26,320 nt of DNA from BOG-908 sp964244615 (GTDB lineage: Bacteria > Pseudomonadota > Alphaproteobacteria > Acetobacterales > Acetobacteraceae), in contig CAXTJP010000030.1 in assembly GCA_964244615.1 (NCBI GenBank), forward strand, positions 1-26,320, given 5' to 3'. How positions within the stretch are numbered: the stretch's first letter is position 1; the number at the start of each line of letters is the position of its first letter. Below are positions 15,278-22,859 of the stretch, piece after piece. The translations under genes were made by a program, and so were the position numbers. The notes beneath the pieces were generated by a model, which was not told the DNA's origin, made no database searches, and saw only the letters and a program-made list of their open reading frames with translations.

Positions 15278-15607
15278 ATGGCGGAGAAGAAGATCGTAAG
15301 GCGCGGCGCCGGCCCGTTCGCCATCAGCGGCAACGACCTGCGTGAGGGCCACGTGGTCTGGCTCGCCGGCGACCGGTCCTGGACCCGCCGGTTCGAGGAC
15401 GCGGCCATCCTGCAGACCGAGGCGGAAGCAGCCGACGCCATGACAGAGGCCACGAGCGACCGGCGCGAGCTCGCGATCGTCGAGGTGCACCTCGTCGACG
15501 TCGTCCCGTCCGGCCGCATGTTGCCGGTCACCTACCGCGAACGCGTGCGCGCCTTCGGCCCCACCACCGCGTTCGGTCGACACCTGCCCGCAGAGGTCCA
15601 GCCATGA
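15278..15607 (+). CDS. DUF2849 protein linked to sulfite reductase
   Basis: A 109-residue protein matching the DUF2849 family by its GPFAISGNDLREGHVVWL and DAAILQTEAEAADAMTEA segments. The family is known mainly from the position it has here, directly before the siroheme sulfite/nitrite reductase in alphaproteobacteria, and has no established biochemical role. The ATG at 15278 with GGAG 6 bases upstream is preferred over an in-frame GTG at 15242. The stop overlaps the next start (ATGA), so expression is tied to the reductase. An accessory role in assembly or regulation is plausible but is inference from context. Confidence 0.82.
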   Translation: MAEKKIVRRGAGPFAISGNDLREGHVVWLAGDRSWTRRFEDAAILQTEAEAADAMTEATSDRRELAIVEVHLVDVVPSGRMLPVTYRERVRAFGPTTAFGRHLPAEVQP

Positions 15608-17298
15608 ACAGCACGCCGGCCGCCGCGCGCGACGCCTCGCCCGATGCGCGCCTCTACAAATACGACGCGGCCGACCGGCAGTTCGTGCGTGATCGCGTGG
15701 CGCAGTTCCGCGACCAGGTGGAACGCCGCCTCTCCGGCGCGCTGTCGGAAGACGAGTTCAAGCCGCTGCGCCTGATGAACGGCCTGTACCTGCAGTTGCA
15801 CGCCTACATGCTGCGCGTGGCCATTCCTTACGGCGTGCTCAGTGCCACGCAGCTGCGTCAGCTGGCCTACATCGCGCGCCGTTACGACCGCGGCTACGGC
15901 CATTTCACCACGCGGCAGAACATCCAGTTCAACTGGCCGGCGCTTGCGGACACGCCCGACATTCTCGGCGTGCTGGCCGACGTCGACATGCACGCCATCC
16001 AGACCAGCGGCAATTGCATACGCAACGTCACCAGCGACGAGTTCGCAGGTGCGGCGGCCGACGAGATCGTCGATCCGCGCGTCTATTGCGAGATCCTGCG
16101 CCAGTGGTCGACGCTGCACCCCGAGTTCTCGTTCCTGCCGCGGAAGTTCAAGTTCGCCGTCACCGGCAGCCCGTCTGACCGGGTCGCGGCCCGCTTCCAC
16201 GACATCGGCGTCAGAACCCGCCGCGTGGACGGCGAAATCCGCTTCGAGGTCTATGCCGGCGGCGGGCTGGGCCGCACCCCGGTCATCGGCGTGCTGATGC
16301 GCGACGCCCTGCCGGAGCCGGATTTCCTGGCCTACATGGAGGCGATCCTGCGCGTGTACAACGCGCACGGGCGGCGCGACAACATCTACAAGGCACGCAT
16401 CAAGATCTTGGTACAGGAGCTCGGCGCCGACCGTTTCCGCGAGGAGGTGGAGGCGGAGTTCGCCGCCATGCCGCACGCGAAGTACCGGCTGGAGCCGGAC
16501 ATCGTGGACCAGATACGCGCGCATTTCGCCCCGCCGCCCTTCGCCCGGCTGGCGGACGATCCAGCACGCGGCGCGCCGTCCCGCGACGTTGCGTTCACCC
16601 ACTGGCTCGATGCCAACACCCACCCCCACCGCGAGCCGGGCTACCTCTGCGCCGTGATCTCGCTCAAGCCGGTGGGCGGCATCCCGGGCGACGCCACCGC
16701 CGACCAGATGGACGCCATCGCCGACCTCGCCGACCACTACTCGTTCGGCGAGATCAGGGTGACGCACACGCAGAACCTGGTCCTGCCGCACGTGCGGCAG
16801 GATGCGGCGTACGCGTTGTGGACGGCACTCGGGCCGTTGGGGCTAGCCACCGCCAATCGCGGCCTGGTCAGCGACATCATCGCCTGCCCCGGCCTCGATT
16901 ACTGCGCGCTGGCCAACGCGCGGGCGATCCCGATCGCCCAGCGCATCGCCGAGCGCTTCGCCGACATGGACCGGCAGCGCGAGATCGGCGTGCTCACCAC
17001 CAACATCTCCGGCTGCATCAACGCCTGCGGCCACCACCATGTCGGCCATATCGGCCTGCTCGGCGTGGACCGCAAAGGCGAGGAGTACTACCAGGTGACG
17101 CTCGGCGGCGACGCCGGCGAGGACGCCGCCATCGGCCAGATCGTCGGCCCCTCGTTCAGCGAGCATGAGGTGGTCGACGCGGTGGCCAAGATCGTCGACG
17201 TCTACACCGCGCAGCGCGCGCCGGGCGAGGCGTTCCTGCAGACCTACCGCCGGCTGGGCGCCGCCCCGTTCAAGGAGGCGCTGTATGGCGCGGCCTGA
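15604..17298 (+). CDS. cysI: Siroheme-[4Fe-4S] sulfite/nitrite reductase
   Basis: A 564-residue hemoprotein that reduces sulfite to sulfide (or nitrite to ammonia) by six electrons. The cluster and siroheme ligands are four Cys: C428 and C434 in ACPGLDYC, C471 and C475 in SGCINACGHHH. The ferredoxin-like halves and the substrate-site arginine region (RRYDRGYGHFTTRQNIQFNW) are present, as expected for single-chain enzymes. Sulfite reductase is favoured because DUF2849 and DUF934 flank it, the usual alphaproteobacterial assimilatory sulfate layout. No cysJ-type flavoprotein is nearby, so the electron donor may be ferredoxin. The cysI symbol is by homology; nitrite as substrate is not excluded. 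Confidence 0.92.
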   Translation: MNSTPAAARDASPDARLYKYDAADRQFVRDRVAQFRDQVERRLSGALSEDEFKPLRLMNGLYLQLHAYMLRVAIPYGVLSATQLRQLAYIARRYDRGYGHFTTRQNIQFNWPALADTPDILGVLADVDMHAIQTSGNCIRNVTSDEFAGAAADEIVDPRVYCEILRQWSTLHPEFSFLPRKFKFAVTGSPSDRVAARFHDIGVRTRRVDGEIRFEVYAGGGLGRTPVIGVLMRDALPEPDFLAYMEAILRVYNAHGRRDNIYKARIKILVQELGADRFREEVEAEFAAMPHAKYRLEPDIVDQIRAHFAPPPFARLADDPARGAPSRDVAFTHWLDANTHPHREPGYLCAVISLKPVGGIPGDATADQMDAIADLADHYSFGEIRVTHTQNLVLPHVRQDAAYALWTALGPLGLATANRGLVSDIIACPGLDYCALANARAIPIAQRIAERFADMDRQREIGVLTTNISGCINACGHHHVGHIGLLGVDRKGEEYYQVTLGGDAGEDAAIGQIVGPSFSEHEVVDAVAKIVDVYTAQRAPGEAFLQTYRRLGAAPFKEALYGAA

Positions 17299-17797
17299 GA
17301 CGATGCTGATCGCCGCGGGCGAGATCGTGGACGACCCATGGATCTCCCTGGACGACGCGGCACCGCCGCCCTGCGGCGACGTCATCGTCTCGCCCGAACG
17401 CCTCTCGCTCGACGAGGGGGCGCTGCGCCACCATGTCGGACGCGTCGGCGTGTCCCTGCCGCCGGGCTCGCTGCTGTCCACCGTCGAGCGCTGGCTGCCC
17501 AGGCTGGCGCTCGTGGTCGTGGAGTTCCCCACCTTCCGCGACGGGCGCGGCTTCAGCCTGGCGCGGGCACTGCGCGAACGCCACGGTTTCGCGGGGGAGG
17601 TACGCGCCCGCGGCCATCTCCTGCCGGACCAGTACCTGTTCCTGGTCCGCTGCGGCGTGACCACGGTGGAGCTGCGCGAGGGCACCGACCTCGCACCCTG
17701 GCGCGCGGCCCTGCGCCAGTTCCAGGTCGCCTACCAGCCGGCGGCCGACGACGCCGCACCGCTCTCCCCGCTGCGCCGCGCGCTGACGCGGGCCTGA
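17285..17797 (+). CDS. DUF934 protein linked to sulfite reductase
   Basis: A 170-residue protein of the DUF934 family, recognised by LALVVVEFPTFRDGRGFSLARALRERHGFAGEVRARGHLLPDQYLFLVRCGV. The family follows siroheme sulfite reductases in many proteobacteria and is often annotated as an oxidoreductase or cysteine-biosynthesis accessory protein without a proven reaction. The ATG at 17285 lies inside the last codons of cysI and has a strong AAGGAGG site 6 bases upstream; an ATG at 17303 is a weaker alternative. It closes the DUF2849-cysI-DUF934 operon. cysH and siroheme synthase (cysG) genes, which often join this block, are not in the window. Confidence 0.86.
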   Translation: MARPETMLIAAGEIVDDPWISLDDAAPPPCGDVIVSPERLSLDEGALRHHVGRVGVSLPPGSLLSTVERWLPRLALVVVEFPTFRDGRGFSLARALRERHGFAGEVRARGHLLPDQYLFLVRCGVTTVELREGTDLAPWRAALRQFQVAYQPAADDAAPLSPLRRALTRA

Positions 17798-17878
17798 CCG
17801 CCGGGGTGTTGGAGCCCATGCTGCCGCGACCGGCACAAGGCTGTGGCGTTTCGGCGTGGTTTCGACCCAAATAGGCGC

Positions 17879-18811
17879 ATGCAGACGAACACCGCCCACA
17901 GCCACGTCTTCCTGGGCGCCGGCCACGAACACGCCGAAGGCCGCACCTGGGCGGTGATCTGGCTGTGCGGCGCGATGATGGTGCTGGAAATCGTCGGCGG
18001 TGCCCTGTTCGGGTCCATCGCCCTGGTGGCCGACGGGCTGCACATGACGACCCATGCGGGTGCGCTGCTGCTGGCGGCGCTGGCCTACCGCTACGCGCGC
18101 CGGCACGCGACCGACCCGCGCTTCAGCTTCGGCACCGGCAAGCTGGGCGACTTGGCTGGCTTCACCAGCGCCATCGTGCTGGCCATGATCTCGCTGCTGA
18201 TCGGCTACGAGGCGATGCTGCGGCTGCTGGCGCCCGTCCCCATCCGGTTCGAGGAGGCGTTGCCGATCGCCACCTTGGGTCTCGGCGTCAACGTCGCCTC
18301 GGCCTGGCTGCTGTCGCGCGGCGAGCACCATCATCATGGCCACGACCACGCGGCGCACGACCACGGCGATGCCGGGCACGCCCACGCCGCGCACCGGGAC
18401 AACAACATGCGCGCCGCCCTGGTGCACGTCGCCGCCGACGCCGCGGTGTCAGTGCTGGTCATCGTCGGCCTGCTGCTGGCACGCACCTTCGGCTGGCTGT
18501 GGATGGATCCGCTGGCCGGGCTGGTGGGGGCGGTCGTGATCGCCAGCTGGGCCTGGAGCCTGGTGCGCGACACCGGGGCGATCCTGCTGGACATGAACCC
18601 CGACCACGCCATGGCCGACCGCATAAGACGCACGATCGAGGACGAAGGCGACCGCCTGACCGACTTCCACCTGTGGCGCCTGGGCCCCGGCCACCTCGGC
18701 GCCATCGTCTGCGTCACCAGCCCGGAGAACCGCGGTGCAGAGTTCTACCGCGCCCGGCTGGCCCAGTTCCGAACCCTGTCGCACGTCACCGTGGAAACAC
18801 GCCCGGCCTAG
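17879..18811 (+). CDS. dmeF: DmeF-like cation diffusion facilitator (Co/Ni efflux)
   Basis: A 310-residue inner-membrane exporter of divalent metals. The start HSHVFLGAGHEHAEGRTW matches the DmeF subgroup, known for Co2+/Ni2+ efflux. Six membrane helices are visible, with the transport-site residues in ALVADGLHMTTHAG (helix 2, D52 and H55) and LVHVAADAAVSVL (helix 5, H183 and D187). Between helices 4 and 5 is a His-rich loop (GEHHHHGHDHAAHDHGDAGHAHAAH region, about 148-172) that can bind metal. A cytoplasmic C-terminal domain follows. The ATG at 17879 is preferred; a GTG at 17843 is in frame. The metal regulator DmeR, often adjacent, is not seen. The ribosome-binding site is weak. Confidence 0.86.
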   Translation: MQTNTAHSHVFLGAGHEHAEGRTWAVIWLCGAMMVLEIVGGALFGSIALVADGLHMTTHAGALLLAALAYRYARRHATDPRFSFGTGKLGDLAGFTSAIVLAMISLLIGYEAMLRLLAPVPIRFEEALPIATLGLGVNVASAWLLSRGEHHHHGHDHAAHDHGDAGHAHAAHRDNNMRAALVHVAADAAVSVLVIVGLLLARTFGWLWMDPLAGLVGAVVIASWAWSLVRDTGAILLDMNPDHAMADRIRRTIEDEGDRLTDFHLWRLGPGHLGAIVCVTSPENRGAEFYRARLAQFRTLSHVTVETRPA

Positions 18812-18870
18812 CTGATCATCCTGCCGCAAGCGCGTCCTGTAAGGCGGTGGCCATCAAACAAGAATGGAAC

Positions 18871-20318
18871 ATGTCTCCACCGCACGCGCCATCAAAAATA
18901 AACATCCAGCGTGCACAGATACTCAGCAGTTGGAAATCTACTTTTATTCCGCTGGCCTGTGTCGCGCCTTTATATACGATCATTCTCTTGGCTGGCCAGC
19001 ATCGCAATGCCGGGACTGATTCTTTGGGGCTTACCTTCAATAGTATGCTTGATCATCTCCTCCGTGGAGAATGGGACGTCGATCCAGCGGCTATTCGCTA
19101 CGAGGCCTTCAGCCACGATGGCAAGACATACGCCTATTTCGGCCGTTACCAGCCCTTTTGAGGCTACCGATAGTTCTGATGCCGAACTGGAAAGTATTGC
19201 ATGTCGAGATGGGTTCTTGCCTGTGTGCAATGTTGCTAGGGGCCGGCGCTCAAGCTCGTACGCTTCTGAGTGTAATCTCCCGTGCCGAATATGCGACACG
19301 CCGGGTATTGGCACCGTCACTGATTGCCGCAGCGCTTCTTAGCGGTCCGGCCATCATGCTCGGCGCGAAAGGGCCTTTGCTCTACCACGAACCAATTCTC
19401 TGGGCCTGGGCTCTTGCAATGCTGTTTGTCTTGATTGCCCTAGGCAGTCTGAAACGTGAACGCACCCTCACATGCCCCGATTTGTGCGCAATGAGCTTAT
19501 GCGCCGGCCTGTGTCTTCTGACGCGGGTGACCACCGGCGCCGGATTGTGCGCCGCCACTGCTATGCTGATAGTGCGCGCGCTCCATACTCATTGGCTTTG
19601 CAGGTCGGAAGCAGGACCGTTGATTCCACGCTGGTCTTGGAGTCCGGTTTTGCTCCTCGCCGTGTTCATTTTGGCTACAGCGGCGGTGAATGAGGGGCGG
19701 TGGCACAACCCTTTTGAATTTGCCGACTTGCGCGATCAGCTTTTTCAAATTCGACTTCACCCGGACCGGCTGTCGCGGCTACAGCATTACGGCCTGTTCA
19801 ATCCAGTTCGTCTAGGAATTGGATTGATGTACTATATCGGGCCAGTCTGGACACCAGCGCTCGATCGTCTTGTTCCGATTGCCCCATTTCTGGCCGCCCG
19901 CTTCGACGCACTTGAACTTCCGGCATCAAGCTTTCTCATCACCGATCCCTTGTGGTGCGTCTTCGCTGCCTACGGTGTTTTTCTCCTAATCAAGAGACGT
20001 TCTGTCCCCGGCGCCTCCGCCGTGGTGGCCGGCCTCTCGTTCGCACCTGGCCTGATGCTGATCGCGTGGTACCTCGCTTTTCGCTACCGCGTCGAGTTTG
20101 CGCCACTGCTCTTCATGCTCGCCTGTCTTGGGTTAGCGCCGTGGGCGGCATCTCTATCCGGTGCTAAGCTAAACCGCGCCGGCGCTATCGTGCTCTCGCT
20201 AACTATTTTTCAGATAGCAGCCACCGGCTTCACTTCGGCAGCCTACTCCCGCGCACGGCTTGGCCCTACGGAAGGTTATCCGGCATTGATGCTCTTCAAG
20301 CACGTGCACACTCAGTAG
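18871..20318 (+). pseudogene. Polytopic membrane protein split by a frameshift
   Basis: The first frame from ATG 18871 reads SMLDHLLRGEWDVDP...DGKTYAYFG and then meets a stop at 19159-19161. The next frame continues from about 19143 as PLPALLRLPIVLMP and runs through about ten hydrophobic helices to 20318. Adding one base near 19142-19144 (GGCCG to GGCCCG) gives YAYFGPLPALLRLP and a single protein of about 482 residues. The architecture resembles multi-helix membrane glycosyltransferases or hypothetical membrane proteins of acetic-acid-bacteria relatives; no catalytic motif was identified. Base composition and codon use are visibly less GC-rich than in flanking genes. A sequencing indel is a real alternative to a true pseudogene. 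Confidence 0.75.
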
Positions 20319-20346
20319 ACGTGGCTACTTACAGCCTAGGTTGTTC

Positions 20347-20366
20347 AAGATTACTACAGTCATCTT
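20347..20366 (-). terminator. Imperfect hairpin after the iron operon
   Basis: AAGAT (20347-20351) and ATCTT (20362-20366) flank an inner ACT...AGT pair. This is a weak stem 36 bases past the stop of the P19-like gene on the minus strand. There is no T-run, so it is only a candidate transcription end. Confidence 0.25.
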
Positions 20367-20402
20367 GGCTGAATGCATGGTCACGCGACCTAGGCACGCA
20401 GG

Positions 20403-20909
20403 TCAGGATTGCGGGTAGGCGAACGAGAAGCTCTGCTCGAAAGGCGCCCACCAGGCCGGCACGCCGGTCTGCTTGTCTACGTGGCGCATGAAGCCCGCGC
20501 TCTCCGGCGAGGTGAACCGATACGTCACCGCGTAATGGCCCGGGCCGTCCATGCGTACGTTGTCGGCGTAGTGCGAGCCGTCGCGCGCCTGCATCGGGTG
20601 CAGCGTTCCCGTCGCCTGCCAGCCGCTACCGTCCTTTTTCACCGTGTAGCCGATGGTGAGGTACGCCACCCAGGCGCCGTCTGCGTAGCCGTAGATGTTG
20701 TCGGCCGTGGCGTGGACGTCGGCTTCCAGGTGGATCACGTCTGCGCCCATCGGCATGCCCGGCGTCATCGGCGCCATCTCGATTCCGACCAGGTAGTTGG
20801 CCACGATCTCCATGTCGTGCTGGTGCACCGGCCCGCCGATGAAGAACTCGCGCGCCACGGCCGGCTGCGCCGCGACCAGCCCCAGCGCCACGATGCAGGC
20901 GCGGATCAT
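20403..20909 (-). CDS. P19-type periplasmic iron-transport protein (FtrA-like)
   Basis: A 168-residue secreted protein with signal peptide MIRACIVALGLVAAQPAVA and mature start REFFIGGPV. It belongs to the P19/Tp34 iron-transporter family, whose members bind copper and iron in the periplasm and feed an FTR1 permease. Candidate metal ligands lie in HQHDMEIVANYLVGIEMAPMTPGMPMGADVIHLEADVHAT, rich in His, Met and acidic residues. The later beta-strand region GYADGAWVAYLTIGYTV is also typical. It is the last gene of the cupredoxin-FTR1-P19 operon, with its ATG overlapping the FTR1 stop (ATGA). In Brucella the equivalent FtrA is encoded first, so the order differs here. Confidence 0.9.
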   Translation of the reverse strand: MIRACIVALGLVAAQPAVAREFFIGGPVHQHDMEIVANYLVGIEMAPMTPGMPMGADVIHLEADVHATADNIYGYADGAWVAYLTIGYTVKKDGSGWQATGTLHPMQARDGSHYADNVRMDGPGHYAVTYRFTSPESAGFMRHVDKQTGVPAWWAPFEQSFSFAYPQS

Positions 20910-21769
20910 GGCCGCACCTGCGCGGCCGAAAGGCGGGACGCACCGGCGGGCCGGGCCGGGCCGGCCGACGCGCCACGCACCAGGCGGGCACCGACCGATA
21001 GGATCACCAGCGCCGCAACCCAGGCCGCCAGCTGCACGCCCATCGGCCGGTCCGCGTAGCCCACCAGAGCCTGCAGCGCGCGGCCCGGTATGCTGTCCTC
21101 GGGCAACAGCCACGACGTGTCCCAAAGCTGGTAGCCCCAGGCCGGGATCAGGTCGGCGCCAGCCAGGATGGCGGCCGCCTGGCCGGCCATGCCGGCCGCC
21201 AGCAACGCGATCATCCAGCCCGTGACCGCAAACAGCCGGTGCACGGGGATCGCCACCAGCCCGCGATACAGCAGCAGCGAGACCAGCGCGCCGCCGGCCA
21301 CCCCCGCCATGCCGCCCGCCAGCAGCGCGCCCCAGCCCTCGTGGCCGGAAACCGCGATGCCGTAGAGGAACAGCACCACTTCGGCGCCCTCGCGCAGCAC
21401 CGCCACGGCCACCACCAGCGCCATCGCGAACAGCGAGCGCCGGCCCAGCGCCACGTCGCGGCCCATGGACTTCATCTCGGCCGCCATCTGCCGTCCGTGC
21501 GAGGCCATCCAGATCTGGTGCCAGCCGAGCATCAGCACGGCCGCCGACAGGATGACCGCGTTGAACACCTCCTGCCCGGCGCCGGAAAACGCCGCCTCCA
21601 GCGCGCCCGCGAACGCCGCCAGCACGGCGGCCCCGAGCAGGCCGGCGCCGATCCCGCCGGCGATCCAGGCTGCCCGCCCGGCCACCCCTTGGGTTGCGGC
21701 GAGCACGATGCCGACGACCAGGCCGGCCTCGAACACCTCGCGGAACACGATCACCAGGCTGGCAAGCAT
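20906..21769 (-). CDS. FTR1-family iron permease (FtrC-like)
   Basis: A 287-residue inner-membrane permease with seven or so helices. The two signature REXXE motifs that carry iron are present: REVFE at 10-14 in helix 1 and REGAE at 126-130 in helix 4. Proteins of this family import iron after oxidation of Fe2+, working with a periplasmic P19-type donor and a cupredoxin. Both partners are encoded next to it. The ATG at 21769 has CAGGAG 6 bases upstream. It overlaps the P19 gene and follows the cupredoxin gene with a 3-base gap. The C-terminal tail is Ala/Arg/Pro-rich and cytoplasmic or short periplasmic. Confidence 0.94.
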   Translation of the reverse strand: MLASLVIVFREVFEAGLVVGIVLAATQGVAGRAAWIAGGIGAGLLGAAVLAAFAGALEAAFSGAGQEVFNAVILSAAVLMLGWHQIWMASHGRQMAAEMKSMGRDVALGRRSLFAMALVVAVAVLREGAEVVLFLYGIAVSGHEGWGALLAGGMAGVAGGALVSLLLYRGLVAIPVHRLFAVTGWMIALLAAGMAGQAAAILAGADLIPAWGYQLWDTSWLLPEDSIPGRALQALVGYADRPMGVQLAAWVAALVILSVGARLVRGASAGPARPAGASRLSAAQVRP

Positions 21770-21772
21770 CGT

Positions 21773-22156
21773 CTACTCCTGACCTGGAACAACCGCCCGA
21801 GCGCTGCCGCGGGCGATGTCCGGATGATAATCGTCGAAGAAGCTGTAGGTGCCGGGCTTCAGCGGCCCGGCCATCACCACGGCGCGGCCGCCGGGCACCA
21901 CGATCTTCTCCGCGCGCAGGTCGCTGCTCTCGAACTCCGCCGGGGTCGCGTCCTGGTTGGTCACTTCCAGCCGGAAACGCTCGTTGGCGGGCACGCTGAT
22001 CTGCGCCGGGGAGAAATGGTGGTCCTTGAGCGTGACCTGCACCGAGGCGGCCTGCGCCACCGGCGCGGCAGTCAGGGCCGCCAGAAACAGCCAGGCGGAC
22101 AATGGCCGCGTCGGCAAGGTCGTTGTGCAAGCCGACAGCTTGCGCTCGGGCCGCAT
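21773..22156 (-). CDS. Periplasmic cupredoxin-like protein (FtrB-like)
   Basis: A 127-residue protein with a signal peptide (RPLSAWLFLAALTAAPVAQA-A) and one cupredoxin-type domain: VQVTLKDHHFSPAQISVPANERFRLEVTNQD, EFESSDLRAEKIVVPGG and PLKPGTYSFFDDYHPDIARG. Such domains occur in EfeO and in FtrB, where they serve Fe2+ oxidation before FTR1 uptake. The usual blue-copper Cys ligand is not apparent, so classical type-1 copper binding is doubtful, as in other FtrB/EfeO-type cupredoxins. The ATG at 22156 has GAGGA 9 bases upstream; an upstream in-frame start at 22213 would run through the 29-bp palindrome and is unlikely. It is the first gene of the iron operon. Confidence 0.86.
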   Translation of the reverse strand: MRPERKLSACTTTLPTRPLSAWLFLAALTAAPVAQAASVQVTLKDHHFSPAQISVPANERFRLEVTNQDATPAEFESSDLRAEKIVVPGGRAVVMAGPLKPGTYSFFDDYHPDIARGSARAVVPGQE

Positions 22157-22184
22157 GGGGGCGATTCCTCGTTCTACGCCAGGG

Positions 22185-22213
22185 TTGTTAATGCGAAGCG
22201 TTCGCAATAACAA
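22185..22213. promoter_or_regulatory. 29-bp inverted repeat, likely iron-regulator operator
   Basis: Arms TTGTTAATGCGAA (22185-22197) and TTCGCAATAACAA (22201-22213) surround GCG; 12 of 13 positions are complementary. The inner 15 bases, TGCGAAG-C-GTTCGCA, have the 7-1-7 layout of Fur-family boxes. The outer TTGTTA hexamers, 17 bases apart from TAACAA, could also serve as promoter elements for each strand. The site lies 29 bases before the cupredoxin ATG and 54 bases before the plus-strand membrane gene, so one regulator could control both. The identity of the regulator is inference. Confidence 0.65.
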
Positions 22214-22267
22214 GCCCCGACTTTGCTACAGCCACGTGGGCCCACTCGTCCAACCATCAAGCAGACA

Positions 22268-22789
22268 ATGGCCGATCCCAGCATCTTCGACCCGATCCGT
22301 ATCCCGACCCAGCTGCTGGTAACGCTCGACTGGCGGCCGTATCACTTCGCCGTCCAGCCCATGCACTACCTGGTGCGCATGCTGCACCTGGTCTCGATGT
22401 CGGCCTTCTTCGGCGGCATCGGCCTGCTGGATTTCCGTCTGATGGGCTGGCGCGGCACGGTCCCGCTGCGCGGCTTTGCCGAGCACGTGCTGCCCTGGCT
22501 ATGGGCAACCTTCGCGGTGGCGCTGGCGACCGGGGTGGCGCTGTTCCTGTACGACCCGGTGCATGTCGGCGCGCACGCCTACTGGACGCCCAAGCTGGTG
22601 GCGATCGGGCTGGGGCTGGCCAACGCGGCCGTGTTTCACCGCACCGGCTACGTGAGCGCCCTGGCCGCCAGCCTGCGACTGCCCGCCTCCGCCCGGATCG
22701 CCGGGGCCGTATCGCTGCTGTGCTGGACGGCGGCGCTGAGTTTCGCCTGCATGGACACCGAAGGCGTGCCGCGGCTGCTGCTGCGCTAG
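22268..22789 (+). CDS. Small four-helix inner-membrane protein, unknown function
   Basis: A 173-residue protein with about four hydrophobic helices (near 34-58, 73-95, 107-124 and 143-162) that I do not recognise with certainty. Histidines at 33, 40, 73 and 124 lie at or near helix ends, which would allow heme or metal binding as in small cytochrome b-like proteins, but no diagnostic motif is present. It is divergent from the cupredoxin-FTR1-P19 operon and shares the 29-bp inverted repeat with it, so a role in iron reduction or uptake is plausible by position only. The ATG at 22268 gives a sensible cytoplasmic N-terminus; the ribosome-binding site is weak. Confidence 0.8.
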   Translation: MADPSIFDPIRIPTQLLVTLDWRPYHFAVQPMHYLVRMLHLVSMSAFFGGIGLLDFRLMGWRGTVPLRGFAEHVLPWLWATFAVALATGVALFLYDPVHVGAHAYWTPKLVAIGLGLANAAVFHRTGYVSALAASLRLPASARIAGAVSLLCWTAALSFACMDTEGVPRLLLR

Positions 22790-22822
22790 GCCCGCCCGGC
22801 TGCAACACGCCACCGCCTTCAA

Positions 22823-22850
22823 CTTGTGCGTGTCGGCCATGCATTATACT
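22823..22850 (+). promoter_or_regulatory. Candidate promoter for a leaderless glycosyltransferase mRNA
   Basis: TATACT (22845-22850) is a near-consensus -10 box in GC-rich DNA, with CTTGTG or TTGTGC 15-16 bases before it as a weak -35 box. Transcription would start about 7-9 bases downstream, at or just before the ATG at 22860. No ribosome-binding site precedes that ATG. Confidence 0.5.
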
Positions 22851-22859
22851 TCCCTTGCG

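Larger units (their letters stand above)
18812..20402. other. Low-GC insert between dmeF and iron genes
   Basis: From the dmeF stop to the stop of the iron operon the DNA is less GC-rich than the rest of the window and contains ordinary A/T-ending codons (TTT, AAA, ATA, TAT) that are rare elsewhere here. It holds only the broken membrane gene. No transposase, integrase or terminal inverted repeat was found. Two CCTAGG hexamers (20335-20340 and 20389-20394) lie near its right edge. It is probably acquired DNA. Confidence 0.55.

Noticed and set aside
18300..18400. CAC/GAC-rich stretch in dmeF as a nucleotide repeat
   Set aside because: It encodes the His-rich metal-binding loop expected in this transporter family, so coding function explains it.
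19138..19161. Programmed -1 frameshift in the low-GC membrane gene
   Set aside because: No X-XXY-YYZ slippery heptamer or downstream pseudoknot is evident; a one-base loss or sequencing error is simpler.
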